From assembly GCA_031259505.1 (NCBI GenBank), contig JAIRLL010000281.1, positions 1 to 5,138 on the forward strand: a DNA stretch of 5,138 bases, given 5' to 3'. Source of the DNA: Tannerella sp. (GTDB lineage Bacteria > Bacteroidota > Bacteroidia > Bacteroidales > Tannerellaceae). Below, piece after piece: positions 1 to 5,138 of this stretch. The notes under the pieces are model-generated. The model saw only the letters and a program-made list of their open reading frames with translations. It made no database searches and had not been told where the DNA came from. A program made the position numbers and the translations under genes. Within the stretch, counting starts at the first letter, position 1. Every line of letters begins with the position of its first letter.

Positions 1-88
1 TGTCGATCTTGGCGACGCCTTTGAAAAAAACATGCGAAAGAAAACCGAACGGGACAAAGAACGACACATACAAAACAAAAAATTATAA
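1..88 (+). CDS. MazG-like nucleotide pyrophosphohydrolase, C-terminal end (partial)
   Basis: The reading frame is open from base 2 and ends at a TAA at 86-88, giving a 28-residue tail that begins VDLGDAFEKNMRKK and ends in RDKERHIQNKKL. The 5' part lies outside the window. This tail resembles, from memory, the C-terminus of the short MazG-like (dCTPase/RS21-C6-type) pyrophosphohydrolases of Bacteroidota, which end in a charged helix with a K-K-T-x-R-D-K-x-R-H-I pattern. Such enzymes hydrolyse non-canonical or surplus (d)NTPs to the monophosphate and PPi. Their catalytic E-x-x-E/D residues would be upstream and are not visible. In many Bacteroidales the gene precedes deoC, as here, with a 5-base gap that suggests co-transcription. 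The family call rests on the tail and context only. Confidence 0.65.
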   Translation, partial: VDLGDAFEKNMRKKTERDKERHIQNKKL

Positions 89-93
89 TTCAT

Positions 94-963
94 ATGACTG
101 AGCAAAACAAATATCAGGAATCTTTCCGTCGCTTCGAAGCAGCGGAATCCGGTGAAACAGTCACAAAAAAAGTGCAGGCCATCCGTGATGCGCATTTCGC
201 GGAAAATTTCACGGTCGAAACGCTGTCGCGCATATACAGTTGTATCGATCTGACCACGTTGAACGCGACAGACACGAAAGAAACGGTCTGGCGCCTGGTA
301 GAGCGCGTAAACAAAGCCGAGGGCGTAAATCCCGCATTCCCGAACGTGGCCGCTATTTGCACGTATCCCGTCTTCGTGGAAGTCGTCAAACAATCGCTTT
401 TGGCGAAGGAGGTAAAGATTGCATCGGTGGCGGGCGGATTTCCGTCTGCGCAGACTTTTGTGGAAGTAAAAATTGCCGAAACGGCAATGGCGGTAATGGA
501 AGGCGCCGATGAAATCGACGCGGTGATGAACTTAGGCTATTTTTTGGACGAAGCATATGAAGAACTGGCAGACGAATTGGCCGAAATAAAGGACAGTTGC
601 CGCCAGGCAAAACTTAAAGTAATTCTGGAAACGGGCGCTTTGGACACAACGGAAAATATCCGGCGAGCGGCGATTTTATCGCTGTATTCCGGCGCCGATT
701 TCATCAAGACCTCAACCGGTAAGGGCTATCCCGGCGCCACGCCCGCAGCGGTATACGTGATGTGCAAAGTCATCAAACAGTATACCGCACTGTCGGGACG
801 CATGGCCGGAATCAAAATATCCGGAGGCATACGTACGGCCGAAGACGCCGTGCTGTATTATACGCTTGTAAAAGAACTGTTGGGCGAAGACTGGCTCGAC
901 AGCAATCATTTCCGCATCGGTGCAAGTCATCTGGCCGACGACATTGCAAAGCGGATAGGGTAG
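94..963 (+). CDS. deoC: Deoxyribose-phosphate aldolase (DERA, class I)
   Basis: This is a complete 289-residue cytoplasmic aldolase. It cleaves 2-deoxy-D-ribose 5-phosphate to glyceraldehyde 3-phosphate and acetaldehyde in deoxynucleoside catabolism. The TIM-barrel signatures are clear: IDLTTLNATDT at 51-61, the proton-relay aspartate in DEIDAVMN (Asp142), the Schiff-base lysine in DFIKTSTGKG (Lys205), and the second active-site lysine in GIKISGGIRT (Lys241). The phosphate-binding glycine region GIRT and the late RIGAS motif (275-279) are also present. The protein is about 30 residues longer than E. coli DeoC because of an N-terminal helical extension, which is usual for Bacteroidota homologues. 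The ATG at 94 is preceded by an A/T-rich leader without a Shine-Dalgarno sequence, normal for the phylum. It starts 5 bases after the preceding gene. No convincing terminator follows it. No key residue is missing. Confidence 0.96.
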   Translation: MTEQNKYQESFRRFEAAESGETVTKKVQAIRDAHFAENFTVETLSRIYSCIDLTTLNATDTKETVWRLVERVNKAEGVNPAFPNVAAICTYPVFVEVVKQSLLAKEVKIASVAGGFPSAQTFVEVKIAETAMAVMEGADEIDAVMNLGYFLDEAYEELADELAEIKDSCRQAKLKVILETGALDTTENIRRAAILSLYSGADFIKTSTGKGYPGATPAAVYVMCKVIKQYTALSGRMAGIKISGGIRTAEDAVLYYTLVKELLGEDWLDSNHFRIGASHLADDIAKRIG

Positions 964-1051
964 GGCAGTATATAAACTGAACTGTACCACATTTGAGGCA
1001 GCAGATGAAAAATACCATAAAGATGTGATACGAACATAATATATTTATATC

Positions 1052-1059
1052 TATCTTTG
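1052..1059 (+). promoter_or_regulatory. Candidate Bacteroidota -7 promoter element (TAnnTTTG)
   Basis: TATCTTTG is an exact match to the Bacteroidota -7 consensus TAnnTTTG. It lies 35 bases before the preferred ATG at 1094, in an AT-rich stretch between deoC and the lipoprotein gene. The upstream -33 box is poor: the best TTTG-like match is TGTG at 1024-1027, 24 bases away and so slightly too distant. It would give the lipoprotein gene its own transcript. No operator-like repeat is seen beside it. Confidence 0.45.
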
Positions 1060-1093
1060 GAGCATCAAACAATAATTAAAGTTGAAACAGATT

Positions 1094-2083
1094 ATGAAAA
1101 TGAAAACGATTCTTGTATTTGCAGTTCTGACTTGCATGTTATCATGTACAAATCAGCAGAAAAACTGCATTGTGATTGAAGGGAAAGTTGTAAACGCCGA
1201 GGCGGAAAAAGTTTATCTGCAAAAATTTGAGGAGAAACTGTTTTTTGTGATTGATTCGGTCGAAGTGGTCGACGGGAACTTTCGCTTCTCGACAATTGCC
1301 CCGCTGCCCGAAATTTACGGACTGACAACGGATACGCAGAAAGGCCAGTTGATGATCTTTCTCGACGCCAATCCGGTGCAGGTTGTTTTAGACCCCTCGG
1401 AAAACTACCGTCATTCGGAAGTGACGGGTTCGACAGAGCAGGATTTGTATGCCGAATATCTGAAACAGGATGAGGTAGTGATTGAAGACTTCATCAAGGC
1501 ACATCCCAAATCGCTGGTAGCCACATATGTATTGTACCGTAATTTTTCGTACAGGCTGTCGCCCGAAGAAATACAGGCGAATATCCGGCTGCTCGATTCT
1601 TCGTTGTGGGAGACGCAGTACGTAAAGACGCTGAAAGAACTGGCAGAAACGCTGCTGAGCGTTGCGCCCGGCAAATCCGCGCCCGATTTTATCGCCGACG
1701 ATACGGAAGGCCAGCCTGTGGCGCTGTCGTCGCGACTGGGGAGCGGTTATGTGCTGCTGGATTTCTGGGCGTCGTGGTGTCCGCCCTGCCGTCGCGAAAA
1801 TCCGCACCTGGTCGCCCTATACAACAAATATAAAGACAGGGGATTCGATATCTTTTCCGTGTCGCTCGACAGAACAAAAGACGCATGGCTGAAAGGCATC
1901 GCAGATGACAATCTCACGTGGACGCACGTCTCCGACCTCAAATATTGGCACAGTGCACCCGCCGCGCTCTACGGTGTGCGCGCCATTCCTTCGAACTTCC
2001 TGATTGACAGGGATGGCGTCATCGTGGCAAAAAATCTTGGCGGCGATGCACTTGAGGCAAAACTGGCGGAACTGCTGAAATAA
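1094..2083 (+). CDS. TlpA/ResA-like thioredoxin-fold lipoprotein with N-terminal DUF4369-type domain
   Basis: This 329-residue exported lipoprotein probably acts as a periplasmic thiol-disulfide oxidoreductase. The N-terminus is a lipoprotein signal (MKMKTILVFAVLTCMLSC), with Cys18 as the lipidation site. Residues about 25-115 match the beta-rich DUF4369 pattern (IEGKVVNAEAEKVYLQ, then DGNFRFS). A helical segment follows. The AhpC/TSA-Redoxin domain covers about 195-329, with APDF, DFWASWCPPCRRE (catalytic WCPPC at 228-232) and the cis-proline in AIPSNFLID (Pro299). ATG 1094 is preferred: an in-frame TTG at 1082 would only add MKQI, and ATG 1100 is an alternative. There is no Shine-Dalgarno sequence. 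It stands 130 bases after deoC with its own candidate promoter, so functional linkage to deoC is not implied. The linker between the two domains looks short for this family. The redox partner is unknown. Confidence 0.9.
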   Translation: MKMKTILVFAVLTCMLSCTNQQKNCIVIEGKVVNAEAEKVYLQKFEEKLFFVIDSVEVVDGNFRFSTIAPLPEIYGLTTDTQKGQLMIFLDANPVQVVLDPSENYRHSEVTGSTEQDLYAEYLKQDEVVIEDFIKAHPKSLVATYVLYRNFSYRLSPEEIQANIRLLDSSLWETQYVKTLKELAETLLSVAPGKSAPDFIADDTEGQPVALSSRLGSGYVLLDFWASWCPPCRRENPHLVALYNKYKDRGFDIFSVSLDRTKDAWLKGIADDNLTWTHVSDLKYWHSAPAALYGVRAIPSNFLIDRDGVIVAKNLGGDALEAKLAELLK

Positions 2084-2110
2084 TGCAACAATATCCTCAG
2101 TAGAGTAAGA

Positions 2111-2127
2111 TAACGCCGGAGGCGTTA
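2111..2127. repeat. Perfect 7-bp palindrome (first of a tandem pair)
   Basis: TAACGCC and GGCGTTA form a perfect 7-bp stem around a GGA triloop. It lies 28 bases after the lipoprotein stop and 7 bases before a second, longer palindrome. The hairpin is GC-rich for this intergenic region. It may be part of a two-stem terminator, or one unit of a dispersed palindromic (REP-like) repeat. Only the base pairing is seen directly. Confidence 0.5.
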
Positions 2128-2134
2128 AATTTGC

Positions 2135-2170
2135 ATAACCCCGAACAGGCGCAGCGCAGTTCGGGGTTAT
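2135..2170 (+). terminator. Strong hairpin, candidate transcription terminator (possibly bidirectional)
   Basis: ATAACCCCGAAC (2135-2146) pairs perfectly with GTTCGGGGTTAT (2159-2170), a 12-bp stem. The 12-base loop itself contains GCG/CGC, which could extend the helix. It sits 52 bases after the lipoprotein stop, in the right place for a terminator. There is no real T run after it on either strand, so it is not a textbook intrinsic terminator. An alternative is a palindromic repeat element shared with the hairpin just upstream. Confidence 0.45.
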
Positions 2171-2172
2171 TG

Positions 2173-2234
2173 ACTGTGTCGAACTAAAGTTTCGGATTTC
2201 AGTCCTTCGGACTTACGGACAAGTTTGCGACAGT
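2173..2234. other. Imperfect branched inverted repeat with inner hairpin
   Basis: An outer stem pairs ACT-GTCG-AACT (within 2173-2185) with AGTT-CGAC-AGT (within 2222-2234), 11 pairs interrupted by one two-base bulge on each side. Inside it lies a perfect small hairpin, AGTCC-TTC-GGACT, at 2201-2213. The element starts 2 bases after the 12-bp palindrome. It may be a folded RNA, a decayed palindromic mobile repeat, or chance. There is no open reading frame in it. No known RNA family is recognised. Confidence 0.3.
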
Positions 2235-2370
2235 AATGTTTTGCTATATCAGTCTAATTGAAACGCTATATATAAAACATATCAATTTTGGCAGCTCAGG
2301 AGTTTTGAGATTTAAGGAAATATTTCGAATTGCGCACATTTTGCGTTGCAAAGATTCGAGGAAACAGAAG

Positions 2371-2394
2371 AAAAATAAAAAACAGAATTCCTGT
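2371..2394 (-). terminator. Weak candidate intrinsic terminator of the glycosyltransferase operon
   Basis: Read on the minus strand, ACAGG-AAT-TCTGT (2394-2382) forms a 5-bp stem with one G-T pair. It is followed directly by TTTTTATTTTT (2381-2371). It starts 25 bases past the GT2 stop codon, the expected place for the operon end. The stem is short and of low GC content, so efficiency would be low. The stronger hairpin at 2135-2170 may act as a backup. Confidence 0.35.
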
Positions 2395-2419
2395 CTGGTT
2401 ATCGTTTTTTTTGCATGAC

Positions 2420-3127
2420 TTAATTTATAAACCGGTATTTGAACAATGTCCAGATGGCATTTATTCCGTCCGTCCATTTTATTTTTTTTCCTTCTTTTAT
2501 TGAACGGGGATAGTATTTTATTGCTACTTCCCGAATTTTAATGCCGCGTTTCGCCACTTTAGCCGTCACTTCCGGACAAAATTCAAATCCGTTACATTTC
2601 AACGGAATGGATTTGAGAAATGCCGCTTCGAAAAATTTATAGCAGGTAGGCTCATCTGTCAGGTGTTGACCGAATAAAAGGTTTGCGAAAAAAGTGACCA
2701 CCCGTCCACCCAGGTAAAACGAGTAATACGAATGTTTGTTTTGCGGGTTCAAGAAACGGGAACCATACAGCACTTTCAGGTTTTCTTTCAGGAAGGTCTC
2801 CAGCAAGACATTATAGTCTTCCGGTTCACATTCCAAATCGGCATCCTGTATAATGACATAATCGCCGGTTATTTTTTCAAGACCTTTACGGATGGCTGCG
2901 CCTTTTCCCTGATTTTTTTCCTGGTTGATCAGTCTGATGTTTGCTTCCGGATGGGCAGGGATATAGTCATTTATCAATGCCGGAGTCATGTCCCGCGAAC
3001 AGTCATTTACAATAACTATTTCTTTTTGCATGTCGTTTATCAACTTTACGTTCACAACTTTTTGCAACAGCGGGATAATTGTTTTTTCTTCGTTGTAGGC
3101 TGGAATAATGATGGATAATGTTTTCAT
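2420..3127 (-). CDS. GT2 glycosyltransferase, polyprenyl-phosphate sugar synthase (DPM1-like)
   Basis: This 235-residue GT-A-fold enzyme probably transfers a sugar from a nucleotide donor to polyprenyl phosphate on the cytoplasmic face of the inner membrane. Motifs in order: IIIPAYNEE (6-14), VNDCSRD (40-46, nucleotide binding), NQGKGAAIRKG (72-82), the metal-binding DADLE (95-99), GSRF (122-125), LTDEPTCYK (156-164) and FEFCPEVTAK (181-190). The TDxxTCYK and FEFxPE pattern is that of the dolichyl-phosphate-mannose/glucose synthase-like branch. It has no C-terminal transmembrane segments, so it is the short soluble or peripheral type. ATG 3127 overlaps the methyltransferase stop by four bases (ATGA), indicating translational coupling. 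It is the last gene of the operon and looks intact. The family is well supported; the sugar is not determinable. Confidence 0.92.
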   Translation of the reverse strand: MKTLSIIIPAYNEEKTIIPLLQKVVNVKLINDMQKEIVIVNDCSRDMTPALINDYIPAHPEANIRLINQEKNQGKGAAIRKGLEKITGDYVIIQDADLECEPEDYNVLLETFLKENLKVLYGSRFLNPQNKHSYYSFYLGGRVVTFFANLLFGQHLTDEPTCYKFFEAAFLKSIPLKCNGFEFCPEVTAKVAKRGIKIREVAIKYYPRSIKEGKKIKWTDGINAIWTLFKYRFIN

Positions 3128-3612
3128 CGTGTAACTTTATTATTTTTGGAAACGTCTGTTTTTCCGGCAATGATAAATACATTTTTGCCGAATAATTTCC
3201 CAAAAAGCAGGTCTCCGATTCTACTCGGGGGAAAACAGTAACGGTCATAAAAGAGTAATTTTTTTCGACTGATACGACCGCTTTTATCTGTCAGTTTATA
3301 TAATAAGGTAGCCAAAAAGCCAATGCAGTCGGCATAATCGGGAATGTCGTCCAGCAATGTATGCACTTCAAACCCTTTTGCCTTCAACAGGGCTGCCTGT
3401 TGAACGTCCGGTTCCATGTACACAACGGTGTTGTGTCCCGCATCTCTTATTAATTTGGCAAGCGCTCCGATACCCGCTCCGATATCCAGCATTCTTTGTG
3501 GCGACTGCGTGCGATTTAATATCAATGACGCAAGGAACGAATTGTATTTGACCGCTTCCTGCATGACTTCCAGATTGGAAGTACCGGTATATTCGAATGG
3601 TGTTGTGTTCAT
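3124..3612 (-). CDS. Class I SAM-dependent methyltransferase, apparently internally deleted
   Basis: This is an uninterrupted 162-residue frame that carries only parts of a methyltransferase. The N-terminal part is normal: YTGTSNLEVMQEAV, then the SAM-binding motif I MLDIGAGIG (41-49) and the acidic end of strand 2, VVYMEPD (Glu67). After LDDIPD (87-92) the sequence jumps directly to YADCIGFLATLLYKLTDKSG. In relatives that segment lies near the C-terminus, before FPPSRIGDLLFGKLFGKN (127-144). The parts usually between them (strand 4 with its D/N-x-x-EH motif, the LKPGG loop and strand 5) are absent. Full-length members are roughly 230-250 residues, so about 75-85 residues are missing in frame. 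It is probably inactive as a methyltransferase. It overlaps both neighbours by ATGA. The family call is firm; deletion is inferred from remembered family layout. Confidence 0.8.
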   Translation of the reverse strand: MNTTPFEYTGTSNLEVMQEAVKYNSFLASLILNRTQSPQRMLDIGAGIGALAKLIRDAGHNTVVYMEPDVQQAALLKAKGFEVHTLLDDIPDYADCIGFLATLLYKLTDKSGRISRKKLLFYDRYCFPPSRIGDLLFGKLFGKNVFIIAGKTDVSKNNKVTR

Positions 3613-4073
3613 CTTTTTTTGCCTGTTTTTGGAAGAGGATATATAAAGTTGTCAATCTTCTCGAAAAGCCGGTTTATGTTCCGGCCTGCCGCCACATAGA
3701 ACCATAACAGCGGCACAAACGAGAACAGAAAACGCTTGTATGAATACCTCATCACATTTTCCAGCGTGTCCCATACGTAGTCAATTTGATAAACCATAAT
3801 GGTGTAAAACAGCCACGCCAGAAATATCAATAACAGGGTGACAAGATGATCGCCTTTTTTGAAAAGATGCCATATATTGGAAATAAGGACTACAACAAAC
3901 AGCGCAAATGTGAATCCGTAGAAAACAGGGCTACTGAACAGCGCCCACATTTCTCGACCTATGGTTGCTACTTTTTCACTGTCCCAATAGGGCTTGAAGA
4001 TCATCATCCGGACAATCTCCAGATGATTTATTTTCAGAAAAATCTGCCAGAAAACAAACGGGAACAGACACAA
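3609..4073 (-). CDS. GT-C membrane glycosyltransferase, C-terminal part (separated by frameshift)
   Basis: This frame holds the last membrane segments of the protein begun at 5053. It can be read back without a stop to the C8 tract at 4137-4144, where it would continue directly from the N-terminal part as PPP-VKKHEITKRFQVNKAIFLF. The coordinates given start at a TTG at 4073, but no independent start is convincing; the first in-frame ATG is near 4007 and would cut into the protein. About three to four hydrophobic segments are visible (for example FYGFTFALFVVVLISNIW and LVTLLLIFLAWLFYTIMVY). A basic tail ending TGKKR follows. The stop overlaps the methyltransferase ATG by four bases, so ribosomes terminating in this frame are needed for tight coupling to the next gene. 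I regard it as half of one gene, not a separate one. Confidence 0.75.
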   Translation of the reverse strand: MCLFPFVFWQIFLKINHLEIVRMMIFKPYWDSEKVATIGREMWALFSSPVFYGFTFALFVVVLISNIWHLFKKGDHLVTLLLIFLAWLFYTIMVYQIDYVWDTLENVMRYSYKRFLFSFVPLLWFYVAAGRNINRLFEKIDNFIYPLPKTGKKR

Positions 4074-4117
4074 CGCCGCGAACAGAAAAATCGCTTTGTT
4101 GACTTGAAATCTTTTGG

Positions 4118-5053
4118 TTATTTCATGTTTTTTAACGGGGGGGGCGTTATGCGCTTAAAATCAATGCATTGCCAAGCCAGCAGGCAACAGGCGGCTCCGA
4201 TAAATGCCAGTCCTTCGTTGCGTGTCCATACGTTCAGCATCAGCAATGCGGCGGAAAGCCATAAAAATGAAGGCATTTTCTTATAATACCAGACTGCAAA
4301 AAACAAAAGTCCCAGCGAAGCATACAGGGCATGTACGAAATTGGAGCCCGACATGGAAGAAAATCCTAACATTTCGGGCGTAATCACAACAAAAAAAGTC
4401 GTTAACGCGGTCAGGGTGTGCGTCGCAAAACGGCTTGTTACGCCATAAAACGCAAAGAGAAACGAGACGAATATCAACGCCGTGAAAATCTTGGACGTTT
4501 CCGCTCCCAGCATGTACACGTAAGTGTAACCCAACTGTACAAGTGGTGTATACGTCATATACAGATTGTAATTTCTCGGCAGAAAATTCACATCATTATA
4601 CAGCGACAGGTTTTTGACAGTACCTTCGTGCGCTACAGCCATACCGGTCAGATTAAATCCTCTGACGCTGTCCGTGTCGAAAGTAGGATAATACATCGTT
4701 TTTGCAACATTCATGACGCACACTACCGCCAGAGCGACCATAACGGCAATCCACAACCAGTTGATTTTTGGATATGAAAAAATGCATATTGGAGCAAACC
4801 ATTCCCCGAGCGCCTTGCGGCAGAAATACAGCCGGACGATCAGCGCCGCCATACACACGAGAGAAACAAGGATGATCGATGTAGCCGTAATCCGGATGCC
4901 CACGAAATCCAGACACACCATCAGGAAAGTCTGTACACCAATACCCACCGGAAAGGCCAGCCCTAACGTTTCTGTCCATTTCAACTGCCGGGAGATGCTC
5001 AACACTACGCAGAGGCCAAACAGAATACTGATTAATAAACCTGTGACTAACAT
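4118..5053 (-). CDS. GT-C (GT39-like) membrane glycosyltransferase, N-terminal part, frame broken at a C8 tract
   Basis: This is a multi-pass inner-membrane protein, probably a polyprenyl-phosphate-sugar-dependent glycosyltransferase acting on the periplasmic side. Hydrophobic segments lie at about 1-21, 30-50, 56-77, 98-117, 190-206, 213-228, 240-256 and 262-275. The long loop after segment four carries FDTDSVRGF (125-133), a D-x-D pair where GT-C enzymes place the catalytic acid in the first large external loop. WTRNEGLAF (276-284) resembles the R-x-EG motif of GT39/ArnT-like proteins. The frame ends after ITPPPLKNMK at 4118. The eight C's at 4144-4137 sit at the break: one added C (or a -1 slip) joins it to the downstream frame, giving a 481-residue protein of normal size. 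ATG 5053 begins a membrane segment and lies 12 bases after the preceding stop. The acceptor is unknown. Confidence 0.8.
   Translation of the reverse strand: MLVTGLLISILFGLCVVLSISRQLKWTETLGLAFPVGIGVQTFLMVCLDFVGIRITATSIILVSLVCMAALIVRLYFCRKALGEWFAPICIFSYPKINWLWIAVMVALAVVCVMNVAKTMYYPTFDTDSVRGFNLTGMAVAHEGTVKNLSLYNDVNFLPRNYNLYMTYTPLVQLGYTYVYMLGAETSKIFTALIFVSFLFAFYGVTSRFATHTLTALTTFFVVITPEMLGFSSMSGSNFVHALYASLGLLFFAVWYYKKMPSFLWLSAALLMLNVWTRNEGLAFIGAACCLLAWQCIDFKRITPPPLKNMK
4137..4144 (-). repeat. C8 homopolymer tract (G8 on plus strand) at the frame break
   Basis: Eight consecutive C's on the coding strand mark the exact point where the membrane glycosyltransferase changes frame. Nine C's, or six, would restore the 481-residue frame. 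Such tracts are prone to slipped-strand mispairing in vivo and to length errors in sequencing. The 0-frame codons ccc-ccc-ccg also formally fit an X-XXY-YYZ slippery heptamer for -1 frameshifting. Confidence 0.85.
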
Positions 5054-5065
5054 ATTATCTGTGAT

Positions 5066-5138
5066 TTAGTGATTCGGATGTTTTTTTGGAAAGACGGCAA
5101 ATGCGGGTTTTTCCTGCACTTCGTATTCCAGATCTTCA
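5066..5138 (-). CDS. C-terminal end of an unidentified protein (partial)
   Basis: On the minus strand a frame open from 5137 ends at TAA (5068-5066), giving 23 residues: EDLEYEVQEKPAFAVF, then PKKHPNH. It lies 12 bases before the membrane glycosyltransferase ATG, on the same strand, so it is probably the preceding gene of the operon. The charged, soluble-looking tail is not enough to identify a family. The other two frames are less likely: one opens with a stop codon at the window edge. Confidence 0.5.
   Translation of the reverse strand, partial: EDLEYEVQEKPAFAVFPKKHPNH

Larger units (their letters stand above)
2084..2419. other. Convergent intergenic region, 336 bases, no gene
   Basis: The plus-strand lipoprotein gene ends at 2083 and the minus-strand GT2 gene ends at 2420, so this spacer receives transcription from both sides. 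Bases 2111-2234 are rich in inverted repeats, annotated separately. Bases 2235-2370 are AT-rich, and I see no convincing gene, promoter or RNA there. A 60-codon open frame at 2236-2418 has biased, lysine-rich content and no supporting start context, and I do not accept it as a gene. Confidence 0.7.

Noticed and set aside
1082..1084. TTG as the start codon of the lipoprotein
   Set aside because: It adds only four residues before an ATG at 1094 that gives a standard lipoprotein signal, so the ATG is the simpler start.
1388..1807. 139-codon minus-strand open frame inside the lipoprotein gene
   Set aside because: It is a shadow of the well-supported plus-strand gene, with an R/Q-rich composition and no domain.
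2405..2412. T8 run on the plus strand as a terminator of plus-strand transcription
   Set aside because: No GC-rich stem lies immediately before it. The small ACAG/CTGT stem is separated from it by about ten bases and fits better as a minus-strand signal.
2236..2418. 60-codon plus-strand open frame in the convergent spacer
   Set aside because: It has low-complexity, K/I/F-rich content, no recognisable domain, no promoter or leader support, and it overlaps the AT-rich end and the candidate minus-strand terminator. AT-rich spacer explains it.
2482..2489. T8 run (A8 on the coding strand) within the GT2 gene as a second phase-variation tract
   Set aside because: The reading frame is intact through it, encoding GKKIKW near the C-terminus. 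A runs of this length are ordinary in AT-rich genes, and no frame change is seen.
3846..4286. 146-codon plus-strand open frame across the G8 tract
   Set aside because: It lies antisense to the membrane glycosyltransferase, and its composition is not protein-like. The minus-strand reading shows membrane segments continuous across both sides of the tract.
4713..5069. 118-codon plus-strand open frame at the start of the membrane protein gene
   Set aside because: It is antisense to clear transmembrane segments, with no family resemblance and no leader or promoter.

Overview
The window reads as Bacteroidota, probably order Bacteroidales. This rests on the protein families (a DUF4369-type thioredoxin lipoprotein, the long form of DeoC next to a MazG-like pyrophosphohydrolase), AT-rich leaders without Shine-Dalgarno sequences, and a TAnnTTTG promoter element. 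No rRNA, tRNA or clear species marker is present, so genus is not called. No CRISPR array, transposase or phage gene was seen.

Left half, plus strand (1-2083). The end of a MazG-like nucleotide pyrophosphohydrolase is followed after 5 bases by deoC (deoxyribose-phosphate aldolase), so the two probably form one nucleotide-housekeeping transcript. A separate gene with its own candidate promoter (1052-1059) encodes a secreted lipoprotein with a C-terminal thioredoxin fold (WCPPC), of the TlpA/ResA-like type.

Middle (2084-2419). This is a 336-base convergent intergenic region. Its first half is densely structured: two perfect palindromes in tandem and a third, branched inverted repeat. Its second half is AT-rich and ends in a candidate weak terminator for the minus-strand operon.

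Right half, minus strand (5138 down to 2420). A tightly packed operon runs leftward: the tail of an unidentified protein; a multi-pass GT-C-type membrane glycosyltransferase; a class I SAM-dependent methyltransferase; and a GT2 glycosyltransferase of the dolichyl-phosphate-mannose-synthase type. The last two junctions are 4-base ATGA overlaps. The expected logic is that the GT2 enzyme charges a polyprenyl phosphate with a sugar and the membrane GT-C enzyme uses that lipid-linked sugar on the periplasmic side. The acceptor is unknown.

The main anomaly is that two of the three complete-span genes in this operon are damaged or switchable. The membrane glycosyltransferase is split by a one-base frame change at a run of eight C's (4137-4144); with one more C it would be a continuous 481-residue protein. 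The methyltransferase is in frame but lacks the middle of its catalytic domain. The GT2 gene downstream looks intact. The thioredoxin lipoprotein also looks short in the linker between its two domains. Sequencing error, phase variation, frameshifting and gene decay cannot be separated from one sequence.
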